Below, piece by piece: positions 48,694-57,788 of a stretch of 64,000 nt of DNA. The DNA comes from Kerstersia gyiorum. Its GTDB lineage: Bacteria; Pseudomonadota; Gammaproteobacteria; Burkholderiales; Burkholderiaceae_B. The notes under the pieces were generated by a model. That model had not been told where the DNA came from and did no database searches. It was given only the letters and a program-made list of their open reading frames with translations. The translations under genes were made by a program, and so were the position numbers. Each line of letters begins with the position of its first letter. The first letter of the stretch is position 1. The stretch covers positions 434,001 to 498,000 of the forward strand of contig NZ_SGWZ01000002.1 of NCBI RefSeq assembly GCF_004216755.1. Reading direction: 5' to 3'.

Positions 48694-50064
48694 ATGAACA
48701 TGATCGGGGTTGCTGAACGGGATCATTCTGCCGACGCGTTGCCTGCCTTGCTGCTTTGCTCGGCAGATGTCGGCCTGGCGCACGAGCTGGAAATGCTGCT
48801 GGCCGGCCTGGGCACCGTGCATCAGGTCGCACCTGAGGCGGCCGCGCTGGAAGCGGCTTTGCAAGCGGTGCCGCCGCAGCTGCTGTTTCTGGATTTCCTG
48901 GCGGCGCAGCAGGAGGGCGCGGCGGCAGCGTTGGCGCAGTTGGCCGGCAGCCGCTGGCCAGGGGTACCGCGTGTGGCGTTGGGCAGTGTTGACGCGCCCG
49001 GCAGTGCCATTGCCGCCTTGCGCGCCGGTGTCAGTGATTTCGTTGATCCCGGCAATGCCGTCGAGTTGCGGCAGGTGACCGAGCGCCTGCTCAAGCAGGT
49101 CAGCTTTCAGCGCCAGGATATGGCGCTCATGCCCCGCAGCGGCCGTTTGCTGCTGGTCTTGGGCAGCCGGCCTGGCGTGGGGAGTTCCACGGTGGCGGTG
49201 CATTGGGCGGGCCTGTTGCAGCAAAAGCTGTGGCGCGAGGCCTGTGCAGCCAAAGGGACGGGGAAAGCCGGTGCGATTACCCAGGACCAGATCCTGGCCT
49301 TGCCCACCGGCCAGCGAGTGGCCTTGCTCGATATGGGCTGGCCCTTGAATGACGCGTTGCTGTATGCCGGCCAGCACAGCAGCTTTGATTTTGCCGAGGC
49401 GGCCAGCAACCTGCGCCGTCTGGATCGCACCTTGCTGGATTCCGCTCTGGCGCTGGACAGGCGTGGCGTCGCCTTGCTGCCGCTGCCGCGCAAGCCGGAG
49501 CGCATGGCTCATGTATCGGCGGAAGAATCCCTGGCGTTGGTACGGCGCCTGATGGAACTGTTCGGTTACCTGGTGGTTGACGCCGGAGGCTTGGGCAACC
49601 TGGATTTCCTGACGGAGTTGTTGCATCTGGCCGACGAGGTCTGCGTGATGGCAGACCAGGGCGTCAGCTCGCTGGTTGCGCTGCACGATTTGCTCGCCGA
49701 GCTGGAGCAGCGCGGCGTGGCAGTCAGCGAGCGCATGAGTCTGTTGCTGAATCGCTATGGCGAACGCAACGGTCTGGATGCCGAGCATATTGCCAAGCGT
49801 TTCAGGTTGCGCCTGCGTGGCGCTTTGCCGGAACGCACGGCGCCGTTGATGCTGGCACAGGGGCAAGGCTTGCTGCTCGAGGAAACGGATGCCAGGGACC
49901 CGTGGATGCAGGCGTTCCGCAAGGCGTTGTTGCCGCAGGACGAGGTGGCCCAACGGGACGGAACAGGAATTTGGCAGCGTTTGTCCGGCTGGAAAGCCGG
50001 CATGCGCGGCAAGGATACGGCCCGGCCCAAAGGGACGGGAAACATGGGTAGAGCAGAGTCATGA
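48694..50064 (+). CDS. tadZ: TadZ/CpaE-like pilus localisation ATPase homologue with degenerate Walker A
   Basis: 456 residues. The N-terminal 130 residues resemble a receiver fold (LLFLDFL at the phosphate-acceptor strand). The MinD/ParA-like domain starts LLLVLGSRPGVGSSTVAVHW: the deviant Walker A of the family (KGGxGKT) has lost both lysines, so ATP hydrolysis is doubtful. Later motifs (VALLDMGWPLND, LVVDAGGLGNLDFLTEL) keep the fold. TadZ/CpaE marks the pole or assembly site. An ATG two codons later (48700) fits the ribosome site slightly better. Confidence 0.88.
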   Translation: MNMIGVAERDHSADALPALLLCSADVGLAHELEMLLAGLGTVHQVAPEAAALEAALQAVPPQLLFLDFLAAQQEGAAAALAQLAGSRWPGVPRVALGSVDAPGSAIAALRAGVSDFVDPGNAVELRQVTERLLKQVSFQRQDMALMPRSGRLLLVLGSRPGVGSSTVAVHWAGLLQQKLWREACAAKGTGKAGAITQDQILALPTGQRVALLDMGWPLNDALLYAGQHSSFDFAEAASNLRRLDRTLLDSALALDRRGVALLPLPRKPERMAHVSAEESLALVRRLMELFGYLVVDAGGLGNLDFLTELLHLADEVCVMADQGVSSLVALHDLLAELEQRGVAVSERMSLLLNRYGERNGLDAEHIAKRFRLRLRGALPERTAPLMLAQGQGLLLEETDARDPWMQAFRKALLPQDEVAQRDGTGIWQRLSGWKAGMRGKDTARPKGTGNMGRAES

Positions 50065-51425
50065 TGACAATGAAGAATGCGCTGTTCGATCCGGCGAGCA
50101 CGAATGTATCGGCGATGCCGCGCTTGCAGGATCTGAAGAATGGTGCCTATGAGCATCTGTTGGGCCGGATTGAGGAACTGGGCGCCGAATTCGGACGCTG
50201 GTCGCGGGAGGCCATACAGGAGTTCGTCAATCTGGAATTGGCCAGTTACGCGCGGCTCAAGCGCCTGCCGGTCAACGAGGGTGAGTTGCGCCAGATGGTC
50301 GAGGCGCTGACCAAGGAATTGGCGGGTCTCGGGCCCTTGGAAGATCTGCTGGCAGATCCGGCCGTGGAAGATATCCTGATCAACGGGTACGACAATGTGT
50401 TCGTATCCCGTGGCGGCCGCCTGGAACGCGAGCCCATGACGTTCACCGATGATGCGCACGTGCTGCGCATCGTCCGGCGCATCCTGGCGCCGCTGGGGCG
50501 GCGTCTGGATGAATCCAGCCCGATGGTGGATGCGCGCCTGCCCGACGGCGGGCGGCTCAATGTCGTCATCGAGCCGCTGGCCGTGGACGGCCCCATGGTT
50601 TCCATCCGCAAATTCCGCAAGGACCCGTTGCGTCCGTCCGACTTGCAGGCACTGGGGACTTTCGACGAGGCCATTCATAACCTGCTGCAGGCCGCCGTGC
50701 ACCAGCGCTGCAATATCCTGATATCCGGCGGGACAAGTTCCGGCAAGACCTCATTGCTGAATGCGCTGGCATTCTTCATCCCGCCGCAGGAACGGGTCAT
50801 CACGGTGGAAGATACTGCTGAGCTGTCGCTCAACCACCCCCATGTCGGCCGACTGGAGGCCCGTCAGGGCGGTTTTGACGGCAAGGGCGAAGTCAGCATC
50901 CGCGACCTGATCCGCAACAGCTTGCGGATGCGGCCAGACCGCGTGGTGGTGGGGGAGGTGCGTGGCGCCGAAGTCATAGACATGTTGCAGGCGATGAACA
51001 CCGGTCACGAGGGTTCCATGGCCACGATTCACGCAAACTCCCCGCGTGAATGCCTGTACCGGATCGAAATGCTGGCTGGTTTCGCGGGCTTCCAGGGCAG
51101 TGAGGACAGCTTGCGCCGCCAGATCGCCGGTGCGCTCGATTTCATTATCCAGATTGGCCGGCTGCCCAGCGGCAAGCGGCGTGTGCTGTCGATTACGGAA
51201 GTCACCGGTATGGGCGACAACGTGATTGCCACCCAGGAACTGTACCGCCACGAAACGGTATTGGGGCCGGACGGCTCGGAACTGGACCGCTGGGTGGGCC
51301 TGGGTATTCATCCGCATACCCCGAAACTGTCGGGCTATCGCGAAGAACAGCGGCAACGCCAGCAGGCCAGCCTGCCTGCCGCCGATACGCCGCCGAGCGG
51401 CGGGTTCTGGGGCAGGAGGCGCTGA
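50061..51425 (+). CDS. tadA: TadA/CpaF secretion ATPase
   Basis: 454 residues of the VirB11/CpaF family: Walker A GGTSSGKT (223-230), an Asp-box-like [11 protein letters not shown], Walker [17 protein letters not shown], and the conserved [25 protein letters not shown]. It powers Flp pilus assembly from the cytoplasm. The ATG overlaps the tadZ stop and the stop overlaps the tadB start. Confidence 0.95.
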   Translation: MMTMKNALFDPASTNVSAMPRLQDLKNGAYEHLLGRIEELGAEFGRWSREAIQEFVNLELASYARLKRLPVNEGELRQMVEALTKELAGLGPLEDLLADPAVEDILINGYDNVFVSRGGRLEREPMTFTDDAHVLRIVRRILAPLGRRLDESSPMVDARLPDGGRLNVVIEPLAVDGPMVSIRKFRKDPLRPSDLQALGTFDEAIHNLLQAAVHQRCNILISGGTSSGKTSLLNALAFFIPPQERVITVEDTAELSLNHPHVGRLEARQGGFDGKGEVSIRDLIRNSLRMRPDRVVVGEVRGAEVIDMLQAMNTGHEGSMATIHANSPRECLYRIEMLAGFAGFQGSEDSLRRQIAGALDFIIQIGRLPSGKRRVLSITEVTGMGDNVIATQELYRHETVLGPDGSELDRWVGLGIHPHTPKLSGYREEQRQRQQASLPAADTPPSGGFWGRRR

Positions 51426-52354
51426 TGCTGGTTCAAGGATTGATTATCGGAGGCTTGGCTCTCCTGCTGCTGGCTGCCGCACTGTGGCTCTGGCAGCGTG
51501 GCACGCGGAACCAGGCGCAGGCCCAGTTGTCCTCGCACGTAGAGCAGGCCTTGCGCCAGCGCCAGGCAGGCAGCCTGGCTGACGGGCCCGTGGGCGCGGC
51601 AGTGGCGCGTCAATGGCGTGGTGACGGCGACCTCAGCAGTGTGTTGCTGCGGGCCGGCATCAACGGCGGCCCGGGGTTTGTCCTGCTCGCAATCGGCCTG
51701 CCGCTGCTACTGGCGTTGCTGGCGTGGCTGCTGATCGGTGCAGTTGCCGCAGTCGGCATCCTGATCCTGTCTGGCGTGCTGCTCAGCTTTTCCATCTGGT
51801 GGCGCATAGAAAAACGGCGCAAACGCATGGTGGCGCAATTGCCGGGCTTCCTGGAAGGCATGGTCAGGCTGATCACTATCGGCAACAGCATGGGAGCAGC
51901 GTTCCAGTCGTCGGCGGCCAATGTCGAGATGCCTTTGCGCGAAGCCCTGGATCGTGTGGCTGCCTTGTCGCGCTCGGGCAAGGACCTGGACGAAGCCATG
52001 CGCCAGGTGGCGCGCCAGTTCGACCTGCACGAGTTCTACCTGGCCGCCTCGGTGGTCGGGGTGGCCTTGCGCTTCGGGGGCCGTAGCGACCAGGTGCTCG
52101 AACGCCTGGCCGCTTTCATGCGGGATCTGGAGCAGGCGCGCATGGAAATGACGGCCATGTCGGCGGAACTGCGCCTGTCGGCGTGGATTCTCGGGCTGCT
52201 GCCGATTGCCCTGGCTAGCTTCATTCTGTTCATGAACAACGACCTGTTCATGAATATGTGGGAAGACCCGCTGGGCTTCAAGATGCTGATAGGCGCCGCA
52301 GTCATGCAGACGGTGGGCGTGTTCTGGCTATATCGCCTGGCGAAATCGGTCTGA
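51425..52354 (+). CDS. tadB: TadB inner-membrane platform protein
   Basis: 309 residues with the T2SF fold: an N-terminal helix, a membrane pair (about 78-120), a cytoplasmic helical domain (FLEGMVRLITIGNSMGAAFQSSAANVEMPLREALDRV) and two C-terminal helices. With TadC it forms the inner-membrane base on which TadA works. The start overlaps the tadA stop. Confidence 0.93.
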   Translation: MLVQGLIIGGLALLLLAAALWLWQRGTRNQAQAQLSSHVEQALRQRQAGSLADGPVGAAVARQWRGDGDLSSVLLRAGINGGPGFVLLAIGLPLLLALLAWLLIGAVAAVGILILSGVLLSFSIWWRIEKRRKRMVAQLPGFLEGMVRLITIGNSMGAAFQSSAANVEMPLREALDRVAALSRSGKDLDEAMRQVARQFDLHEFYLAASVVGVALRFGGRSDQVLERLAAFMRDLEQARMEMTAMSAELRLSAWILGLLPIALASFILFMNNDLFMNMWEDPLGFKMLIGAAVMQTVGVFWLYRLAKSV

Positions 52355-52368
52355 TGGAGTAAGCAAAA

Positions 52369-53364
52369 GTGCTGGAAAAAATTCAAGCCGTTAATCCCAA
52401 TCTGCTGCTGGCCATTGCTGTCTTGCTGGTGGCGCTGGCCCTGCTGACGCTGGGCCTGGGGCTGGCCGGGCGTGCCCTGCGCGCCCGCAAGCGGGCCCAG
52501 GAAGTCGAGCGCGTCATGGCCCTGCATGCCGGGCAGGTCTCCGATGGTGCGCGCCCCCAACTGGAAGAACGCCTGCAGCATGTCGTGCAGGAGGCCGCTG
52601 CACTGGGCGAGCGCTGGGAACAGGGCAAATTTGGCGATTCCTTGCTGGCCGCCGAAGACAAGGCCTTGATCGACCTCTGCGGCTTTGCCAATCCGGGCCG
52701 TGCCAGGGCCTTGTTCGTCTTCGGGCGGACCTTGCTGGCCCTGGCGCTGCCTTTGCTGGGCTGGCTGTTCATTGGCACGCCTGCCGTGCTGGGCAACCCG
52801 TTGCTGGGCGGCGTGCTGATTGTGTTTTTCGGTTTTGGCCTGGGCTGGATGCTGCCCAAATGGTGGCTGTCGGGCCGGGCGCAGGCCCGCAAGCTGGCTG
52901 CCGGCGATGAATTATCCCTGTTGGTGGATTTACTGCGCCTGCTGCAGGGCGTCGGCCTGTCCATAGACCAAAGCCTGTATGTGATCGTCAATGATTTCCG
53001 TGAGGTCATGCCGGTACTGAGCCAGGAATTGCAGCTGGCCACCGAGCAATATGCACATGGGCGCACGCGTGAGCAATCTTTCCAGCGCCTGGCCAAGGGC
53101 TTCGGGAACGATGACCTGGCCGCAATCTGCGCGCTGATCGACCAGGTGGACCGCCATGGCGGCGCAGTGCAGGAACCGCTGACCCAGTTTGCCGATCGAC
53201 TGCGTGAGAAGCGCCGCCTGGGATTGAAGGAAAAGGTTGGCAAGCTGACAGTGAAGATGACCGGCGTGATGGTGCTGACCTTGCTGCCTGCCTTGTTGAT
53301 CGTGACGGGTGGAGCAGGGTTCCTGGCAGTACTGCGCGGCCTGTCGCGCATGGGAGGCGCATGA
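52369..53364 (+). CDS. tadC: TadC inner-membrane platform protein
   Basis: 331 residues of the T2SF family, partner of TadB (LVDLLRLLQGVGLSIDQSLYVIVNDF, then DLAAICALIDQVDRHGGAVQEPLTQFADRLREKRR, then terminal membrane helices). It starts with GTG after a GGAG ribosome site. Its stop overlaps the tadD start. Confidence 0.92.
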   Translation: MLEKIQAVNPNLLLAIAVLLVALALLTLGLGLAGRALRARKRAQEVERVMALHAGQVSDGARPQLEERLQHVVQEAAALGERWEQGKFGDSLLAAEDKALIDLCGFANPGRARALFVFGRTLLALALPLLGWLFIGTPAVLGNPLLGGVLIVFFGFGLGWMLPKWWLSGRAQARKLAAGDELSLLVDLLRLLQGVGLSIDQSLYVIVNDFREVMPVLSQELQLATEQYAHGRTREQSFQRLAKGFGNDDLAAICALIDQVDRHGGAVQEPLTQFADRLREKRRLGLKEKVGKLTVKMTGVMVLTLLPALLIVTGGAGFLAVLRGLSRMGGA

Positions 53365-54485
53365 TGGCGCAGCGCGAATCCTGGCGTTGGTGGTGCGTGT
53401 TGGGCTGCCTGCCCGTGCTGGCCGCCTGCGCGGGTAATGGGGACCAGAGCGCCTGGCGTGTGATGCAGGAACAGCAAAACCAGCAGGCCCAGCTGCGTGC
53501 GCGGGAAGAAGCCGAACTCAATGCGCAGGCTGCCAATGAGCCGGGCATGTTGCGGACCCTGGCACAGCAGAATTACAGCCAGCAACGCTATTTTGCCGCG
53601 CTGGCCTATGTGGATGACTATCGCCGCCGTTTCGGGAATATCGACGGCCTGGAAGCGATACGCGCCGATGCCTTGATGAAAACGGGGCAACCGGATGCAA
53701 GCCGCCAGGAGTACGAAGCCATGCTGCGTACCGCCAACCGGGCGCAGGGCCTGCATGGCCTGGGCTTGCTGGCAGGAGAGGCTGGCGACTATGTCCTGGC
53801 GGAACGTCATTTCCGCGAAGCTGCGGCCCTGGCGCCGACACAGCCCGAAATCCTCAATGACCTGGCCTATGCGCGCATCAACCTGGGTGATTATGCCGGG
53901 GCCCGTATCCCGCTGGGGCAAGCGCTGGAATTGGGCCGCGAGGAATCCACCGTGCTGGCCAACATGGCTTTGCTGCTGATGCTCGAAGGCCGCATGGCCG
54001 ACGCGCGGCAACTGATGAATAGGGCAGGCCTGCCCGAAGAAAGCCAGGCAGGCATTGCGGTGCAGGCCGCCAGGATACGGGCGCAAGGGGTGCAAGGCGC
54101 GGCCTGGCAATCCCCAACGGCTTCCGATGCTGGGCTTGCGGCCGCCGTGCCGCCAGCCGCGGACGTGGCCGGGGTTGCTGGCGCGCCGGTGGTGACACGC
54201 GCTCCGGCGGCGCCGGAAAGCGGTGCGGCAATGTCCGGCACCCAGGCGCTGGCGGCACCCGTAGTGGCACCTGCAGCGGCACCTGCAGCGGCACCCGTAG
54301 CGGCACCCGTAGCGGCACCCGTAGCGGCACCTGCAGCGGCATTGGACAGCGGCCGTGTGGCCATCGTGCCCTTGAGCGCGGCGGGCAGTGATAGCAGCCG
54401 CAGGGCAGCGCAAGCGCCGCAAGCCTCGGGCCGGGATGAAATGGATGCGGGTTTGCTGCGCCGCGTCCTGGAACGTTTTAGATGA
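53361..54485 (+). CDS. tadD: TadD-like TPR lipoprotein
   Basis: 374 residues: a lipobox LAAC (Cys 23), TPR repeats over about 65-220 (NYSQQRYFAALAYVDDYRRRFGN, ALMKTGQPDASRQEYEAML, LGLLAGEAGDYVLAERHFREAAALAP, DLAYARINLGDYAGARIPLGQALELG), then an Ala/Pro/Val low-complexity tail containing a 12-bp repeat tract. TadD helps assemble or stabilise the secretin. A perfect stem-loop follows the stop. Confidence 0.9.
   Translation: MMAQRESWRWWCVLGCLPVLAACAGNGDQSAWRVMQEQQNQQAQLRAREEAELNAQAANEPGMLRTLAQQNYSQQRYFAALAYVDDYRRRFGNIDGLEAIRADALMKTGQPDASRQEYEAMLRTANRAQGLHGLGLLAGEAGDYVLAERHFREAAALAPTQPEILNDLAYARINLGDYAGARIPLGQALELGREESTVLANMALLLMLEGRMADARQLMNRAGLPEESQAGIAVQAARIRAQGVQGAAWQSPTASDAGLAAAVPPAADVAGVAGAPVVTRAPAAPESGAAMSGTQALAAPVVAPAAAPAAAPVAAPVAAPVAAPAAALDSGRVAIVPLSAAGSDSSRRAAQAPQASGRDEMDAGLLRRVLERFR
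54255..54338 (+). repeat. Seven 12-bp repeats in the tadD tail
   Basis: Units GCACCCGTAGCG and GCACCTGCAGCG (one unit with a single change) encode alternating Ala-Pro-Val-Ala and Ala-Pro-Ala-Ala. The unit is a multiple of three, so copy changes alter tail length without a frameshift. Confidence 0.9.
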
Positions 54486-54509
54486 GATCTGCCGGACACC
54501 CGGCAGATC
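54486..54509 (+). terminator. Intercistronic stem-loop after tadD
   Basis: GATCTGCCGG-ACAC-CCGGCAGATC, a perfect 10-bp stem directly after the stop codon, without a T-run. It may dampen read-through into the last two genes or protect the upstream mRNA. Confidence 0.5.
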
Positions 54510-54590
54510 GGCGTGGCAGCTGTCCGTACGGCCGCTACGTCAACTGATTGACGCATTTGCAGGATTGACTGGATTCACTGGAGGCAACTC

Positions 54591-55109
54591 ATGAAACAAC
54601 CTTATCGCTATTTGCTGCTGGCGACTTGCCTGGCCGCAACGGCAGCACACGCGCAGAATCGCCCGTTGACCGGCGAAATGGCGCATACCCCGGCCGCACT
54701 CGGCCAGCGTGGCCTGGTCGTCGTGCCGGCCCAGCCCAGCGCGGTGACCGTGCAGGCCGTTGACGATGGCAGCGCATCCGATGTCGCTGGCGCGCGTGCC
54801 AGTATGGAGGCCATCCACCGTGGCGCCGAAACAACGCAGCCTGCCGTCGTGCAGGCGCCTGCGGTTACGCGCAACACCGTCCAGGTCGCGCCTGTCGTAC
54901 ACCCGCAGGTGGTCAGTACCGGTCAGGTGACACGCAGTCTGCTGGCCGCCCAGGCGACGGGAACCTTGAACGGACGCAACATTGCGGGCCAGGCGTTGCC
55001 TGCGCTGGGCGCTACTGCCGGATTGACCTGGCAGCGCTATGTGGACAGTTTCTCTCACCCGATTCCGGAATGGTTTGAGGAAAAGGTCGAAGACAACAGC
55101 AGCAACTAA
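54591..55109 (+). CDS. DUF3613-type periplasmic protein of the Tad locus
   Basis: 172 residues: signal peptide (AHA cleavage), a Val/Ala/Thr-rich middle, and a C-terminal GQVTRSLLAAQATGTLNGR...LPALGATAGLTWQRYVDSFSHPIPEWFEEKVE, which matches the DUF3613 pattern found in betaproteobacterial Tad clusters. The exact role is unknown; an envelope part of the pilus machine is likely from context. Confidence 0.78.
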   Translation: MKQPYRYLLLATCLAATAAHAQNRPLTGEMAHTPAALGQRGLVVVPAQPSAVTVQAVDDGSASDVAGARASMEAIHRGAETTQPAVVQAPAVTRNTVQVAPVVHPQVVSTGQVTRSLLAAQATGTLNGRNIAGQALPALGATAGLTWQRYVDSFSHPIPEWFEEKVEDNSSN

Positions 55110-55199
55110 TGTTTTCGGACGATTGATTTCCCCCGCAGCGTGCAATATGGAATGGTTTGCCTGCAGCGGGGGAAGTGCGGTGTTTTTGAGGATTGTTTC

Positions 55200-57452
55200 A
55201 TGTGGATGCAGAGAGGCCGGCTGCCGGGGCGCCAGCGCGGTTCAATTATTTTGCCAGCGGTGGCAGCATTGATCGTATGCCTGATCTTACTGGGTTCAGC
55301 GAACCTGGGTTATCTGTTCTATGTGAAAAGGGAATTGCAGAACGCGGCTGATCTGGCTGCATTGAGTGGTGCTCAGTATATTGAGGCTAATGGTGTGTGT
55401 GGCTCGGCGCCAGAGCAAGCATATCAAGCAATTGATGATTTTTTTGCTAATAAAAAAATTATCAAATTAGATAGGGGTGATGTTAGTCCTGAATGTGGTG
55501 TTTGGGATCCTGATTCTGTTGTGAATGAAAAGGATCATTTCTTGGCCAGATCTAGTGAGGTCAATGCAATCAGGGTTGTTATTGATCGAAAGGATATAGT
55601 TTCTTTTTTTCCTTTTTTTGGTTCTTCTGAGATAAGTGTCGCTGCTGTTGCAACTGCTTCTGTTAGGCCGGTTGCTGCGTTTAGCGTCGGGCCACAGCTA
55701 TTACGTTTGGATGATGGGCTATTAACTGCCTTGCTAAGCACGGTAGGTTTAGATCTTCGAGGTGTTAGTCTTGCTGATTATAGAGGTTTAGCTAATATAA
55801 AGATTACTCCAGCGGGACTGTTGGGGGCGCTCGGGGTGAAGGTGCCTGCAGATATAACCGTTGGCGGACTAGAGGAATTGTTAGGAGGGGGGCTAGAGCT
55901 TGCAGCATTAGGAATTGATGTTTTAAAGGCTGCGCTACAGATCGCGGATGAAAAAGGTTTGTTGACTGTTGGACAGTTGAGTTTATTGGAAAATCTCGTC
56001 TCCTTAGGTGGTGCGGGAGAGGCAGGGGGAGAAGAGAATCCGGCTTTGGGTCCTCTAGGGCTTTCGTTGAAATTGTTTTCAGATGATCCTGGTAGTCGCG
56101 GGCTATTTGCTTTGATTGATGCAAGTAGAAATTCTCCGGCGGGCTTAAATGCAGAAGTGGCAGTCGGGGATATTCTTAATGTGGTGCTTGCCGTTGGATC
56201 AAAAAATCATGCCTTGCATGTGCCAAATTTGAATCTAAATTTAGGTGGGCTGTTAAAGGTTGAATCTGAAGTAAGGGTGATAGAACCACCTTCGATAGGC
56301 ATCGGCCCTGTTGGAACAACTGCGCATAGTGCTAATGTTAGAGCCTTTTTAAGAGTTTGTTTATTGGATGGATGTTATAAGTCTTCTAGTTTGTTGGGGT
56401 TGATAAGGCTAGGTGTAGATTTACCTATAGTGGCTGAGGTGGTCAATGGAACAGGCCGGCTAGAACAGATTTGTGTCATGAATCCAAGAAATAATCATTT
56501 CCCATCGGCGGAGATTTCGGTGGAAGCGAGTGTATTGGATCTGTGTGTAGGGAAGTTTGATAAGGAGAATGCGTTCTCAAATGCTCTGAGCTGTGTGGCT
56601 AGAATGAGGTCGGATCCTGATTCCTTTAATCATAAGTTGATTGATTTGCAGCTTTTGGGATTGCCATTGCTATCGCTAAATTCACACTTGGGTGTTAGTG
56701 CAATTAAATCCGAGTCTGGGTATTCCACTGTTTCTGGTGCGGCTTATTTTGATGAGGGGGAAATTAAATACCTGCCAGAATATGGCAATCCATTGGCTTT
56801 GGGCAGTACGGTGAAAGAATTAGTTGATGGTTTGCTTGCCTTGTTGGTTGGCAAGCAAATCAAAAACTCGGGAGGGGCCATTTCTTCTGAGCAGGCAAAA
56901 AAAATAGCAGCAGAATTTTGGGGTGAATCTAAGCGTAATGTTGGGTGTAATGTGTCTAGTGCGATATGTCGCGGTGATATCTATCGCGATGTTGTAAATA
57001 AGATGCAAAGTTCAGTCCAAGGCTTACATGGCTTTGTAGGTGGTTTATTGGGGAATGTGCTTGGTCTGGTTGATGATCTGTTGCATTTGAACTTGTTGGG
57101 TGTGGTGGGGAATGTTGTAGGTGTGGTTGGGGATCTGTTGAATTTGCTGTTGAAAGATATCTTAGGGAATTTGTTGGGGTTTCATCCATGCACGGGGTAT
57201 TTGACTGGTTCGGAAATTGGGTGCATTAATGATTTGGCAGGAAATGATCTTGTAAAAGGAACTACAGATGGTCGGCCCAATATTTTGTTTGTTCTATTGG
57301 GTGTTGTTCTGGATGTGCTTAAGGCGCCTCTTGATATGATAGGGAGTCATGTTTTGAGTCCTTTGTTAAATGGGCTGGGAGTGCGTTTGGGGCAAGTGGA
57401 GACGAATTTGATTTCGATGGATTGTGAGCCAAAAATTAGATTAGTGTACTGA
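55200..57452 (+). CDS. tadG: TadG-like pseudopilin-type protein, AT-rich
   Basis: 750 residues. An N-terminal basic leader and RGSIILPAVAALIVCLILLGSANLGYLFYVKRELQNAADLAALSGAQYI match the TadG/Tad-like N-terminus. The rest is a large extracytoplasmic domain with many Leu/Gly/Val segments, nine or more Cys, and a repetitive C-terminus (VVGVVGDLLNLLLKDILGNLLGF). No von Willebrand A MIDAS motif was seen, though many TadG proteins have one. The ATG at 55200 has GAGG eight bases upstream; an earlier GTG lacks a site. Codons end in A/T far more than in the genes on both sides, which suggests separate transfer or diversification. Confidence 0.8.
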   Translation: MWMQRGRLPGRQRGSIILPAVAALIVCLILLGSANLGYLFYVKRELQNAADLAALSGAQYIEANGVCGSAPEQAYQAIDDFFANKKIIKLDRGDVSPECGVWDPDSVVNEKDHFLARSSEVNAIRVVIDRKDIVSFFPFFGSSEISVAAVATASVRPVAAFSVGPQLLRLDDGLLTALLSTVGLDLRGVSLADYRGLANIKITPAGLLGALGVKVPADITVGGLEELLGGGLELAALGIDVLKAALQIADEKGLLTVGQLSLLENLVSLGGAGEAGGEENPALGPLGLSLKLFSDDPGSRGLFALIDASRNSPAGLNAEVAVGDILNVVLAVGSKNHALHVPNLNLNLGGLLKVESEVRVIEPPSIGIGPVGTTAHSANVRAFLRVCLLDGCYKSSSLLGLIRLGVDLPIVAEVVNGTGRLEQICVMNPRNNHFPSAEISVEASVLDLCVGKFDKENAFSNALSCVARMRSDPDSFNHKLIDLQLLGLPLLSLNSHLGVSAIKSESGYSTVSGAAYFDEGEIKYLPEYGNPLALGSTVKELVDGLLALLVGKQIKNSGGAISSEQAKKIAAEFWGESKRNVGCNVSSAICRGDIYRDVVNKMQSSVQGLHGFVGGLLGNVLGLVDDLLHLNLLGVVGNVVGVVGDLLNLLLKDILGNLLGFHPCTGYLTGSEIGCINDLAGNDLVKGTTDGRPNILFVLLGVVLDVLKAPLDMIGSHVLSPLLNGLGVRLGQVETNLISMDCEPKIRLVY

Positions 57453-57788
57453 TTTATTGGTTCTTGGATAGTTTTTAATGAGATTTTTTCTGATTCAAAT
57501 GGCTTGGTATAATCTAATGCGGTAAGGCCAGTTTGTGATGTTGAAGGAAATGGAGGTTGTCGTTGCCTGTAGAGAACAGGCGAGAGATAAAATGCGAGGC
57601 TCGCATTGATTGCGTGCTTGGCAAAGGGGGGCGGTTTTGGCATTGTTTAATTTTAGAATTGCTTTATTTGTTGTTGCTTAATTTGATGGTGGGTTTTCGT
57701 GAGTTGCGCTTGAAGAGAAATTGGCGTATGGGATATTTTTGCGTATGCTTTGGGCTGGCAGCAGATTGCATGCCGCTGGAGTGGCTGA
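57453..57788. other. 336-bp AT-rich region before the sigma-54 activator gene
   Basis: No convincing gene. An extended -10 element, TGGTATAAT (57505-57513), is a plausible sigma-70 start for the activator, with a poor -35. Small inverted repeats (CCTGT-AGAGA-ACAGG; TGCGAG-GCTCGCA) lie near 57568 and 57592. A 79-codon open frame here has no start signal or coding character. Confidence 0.45.
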
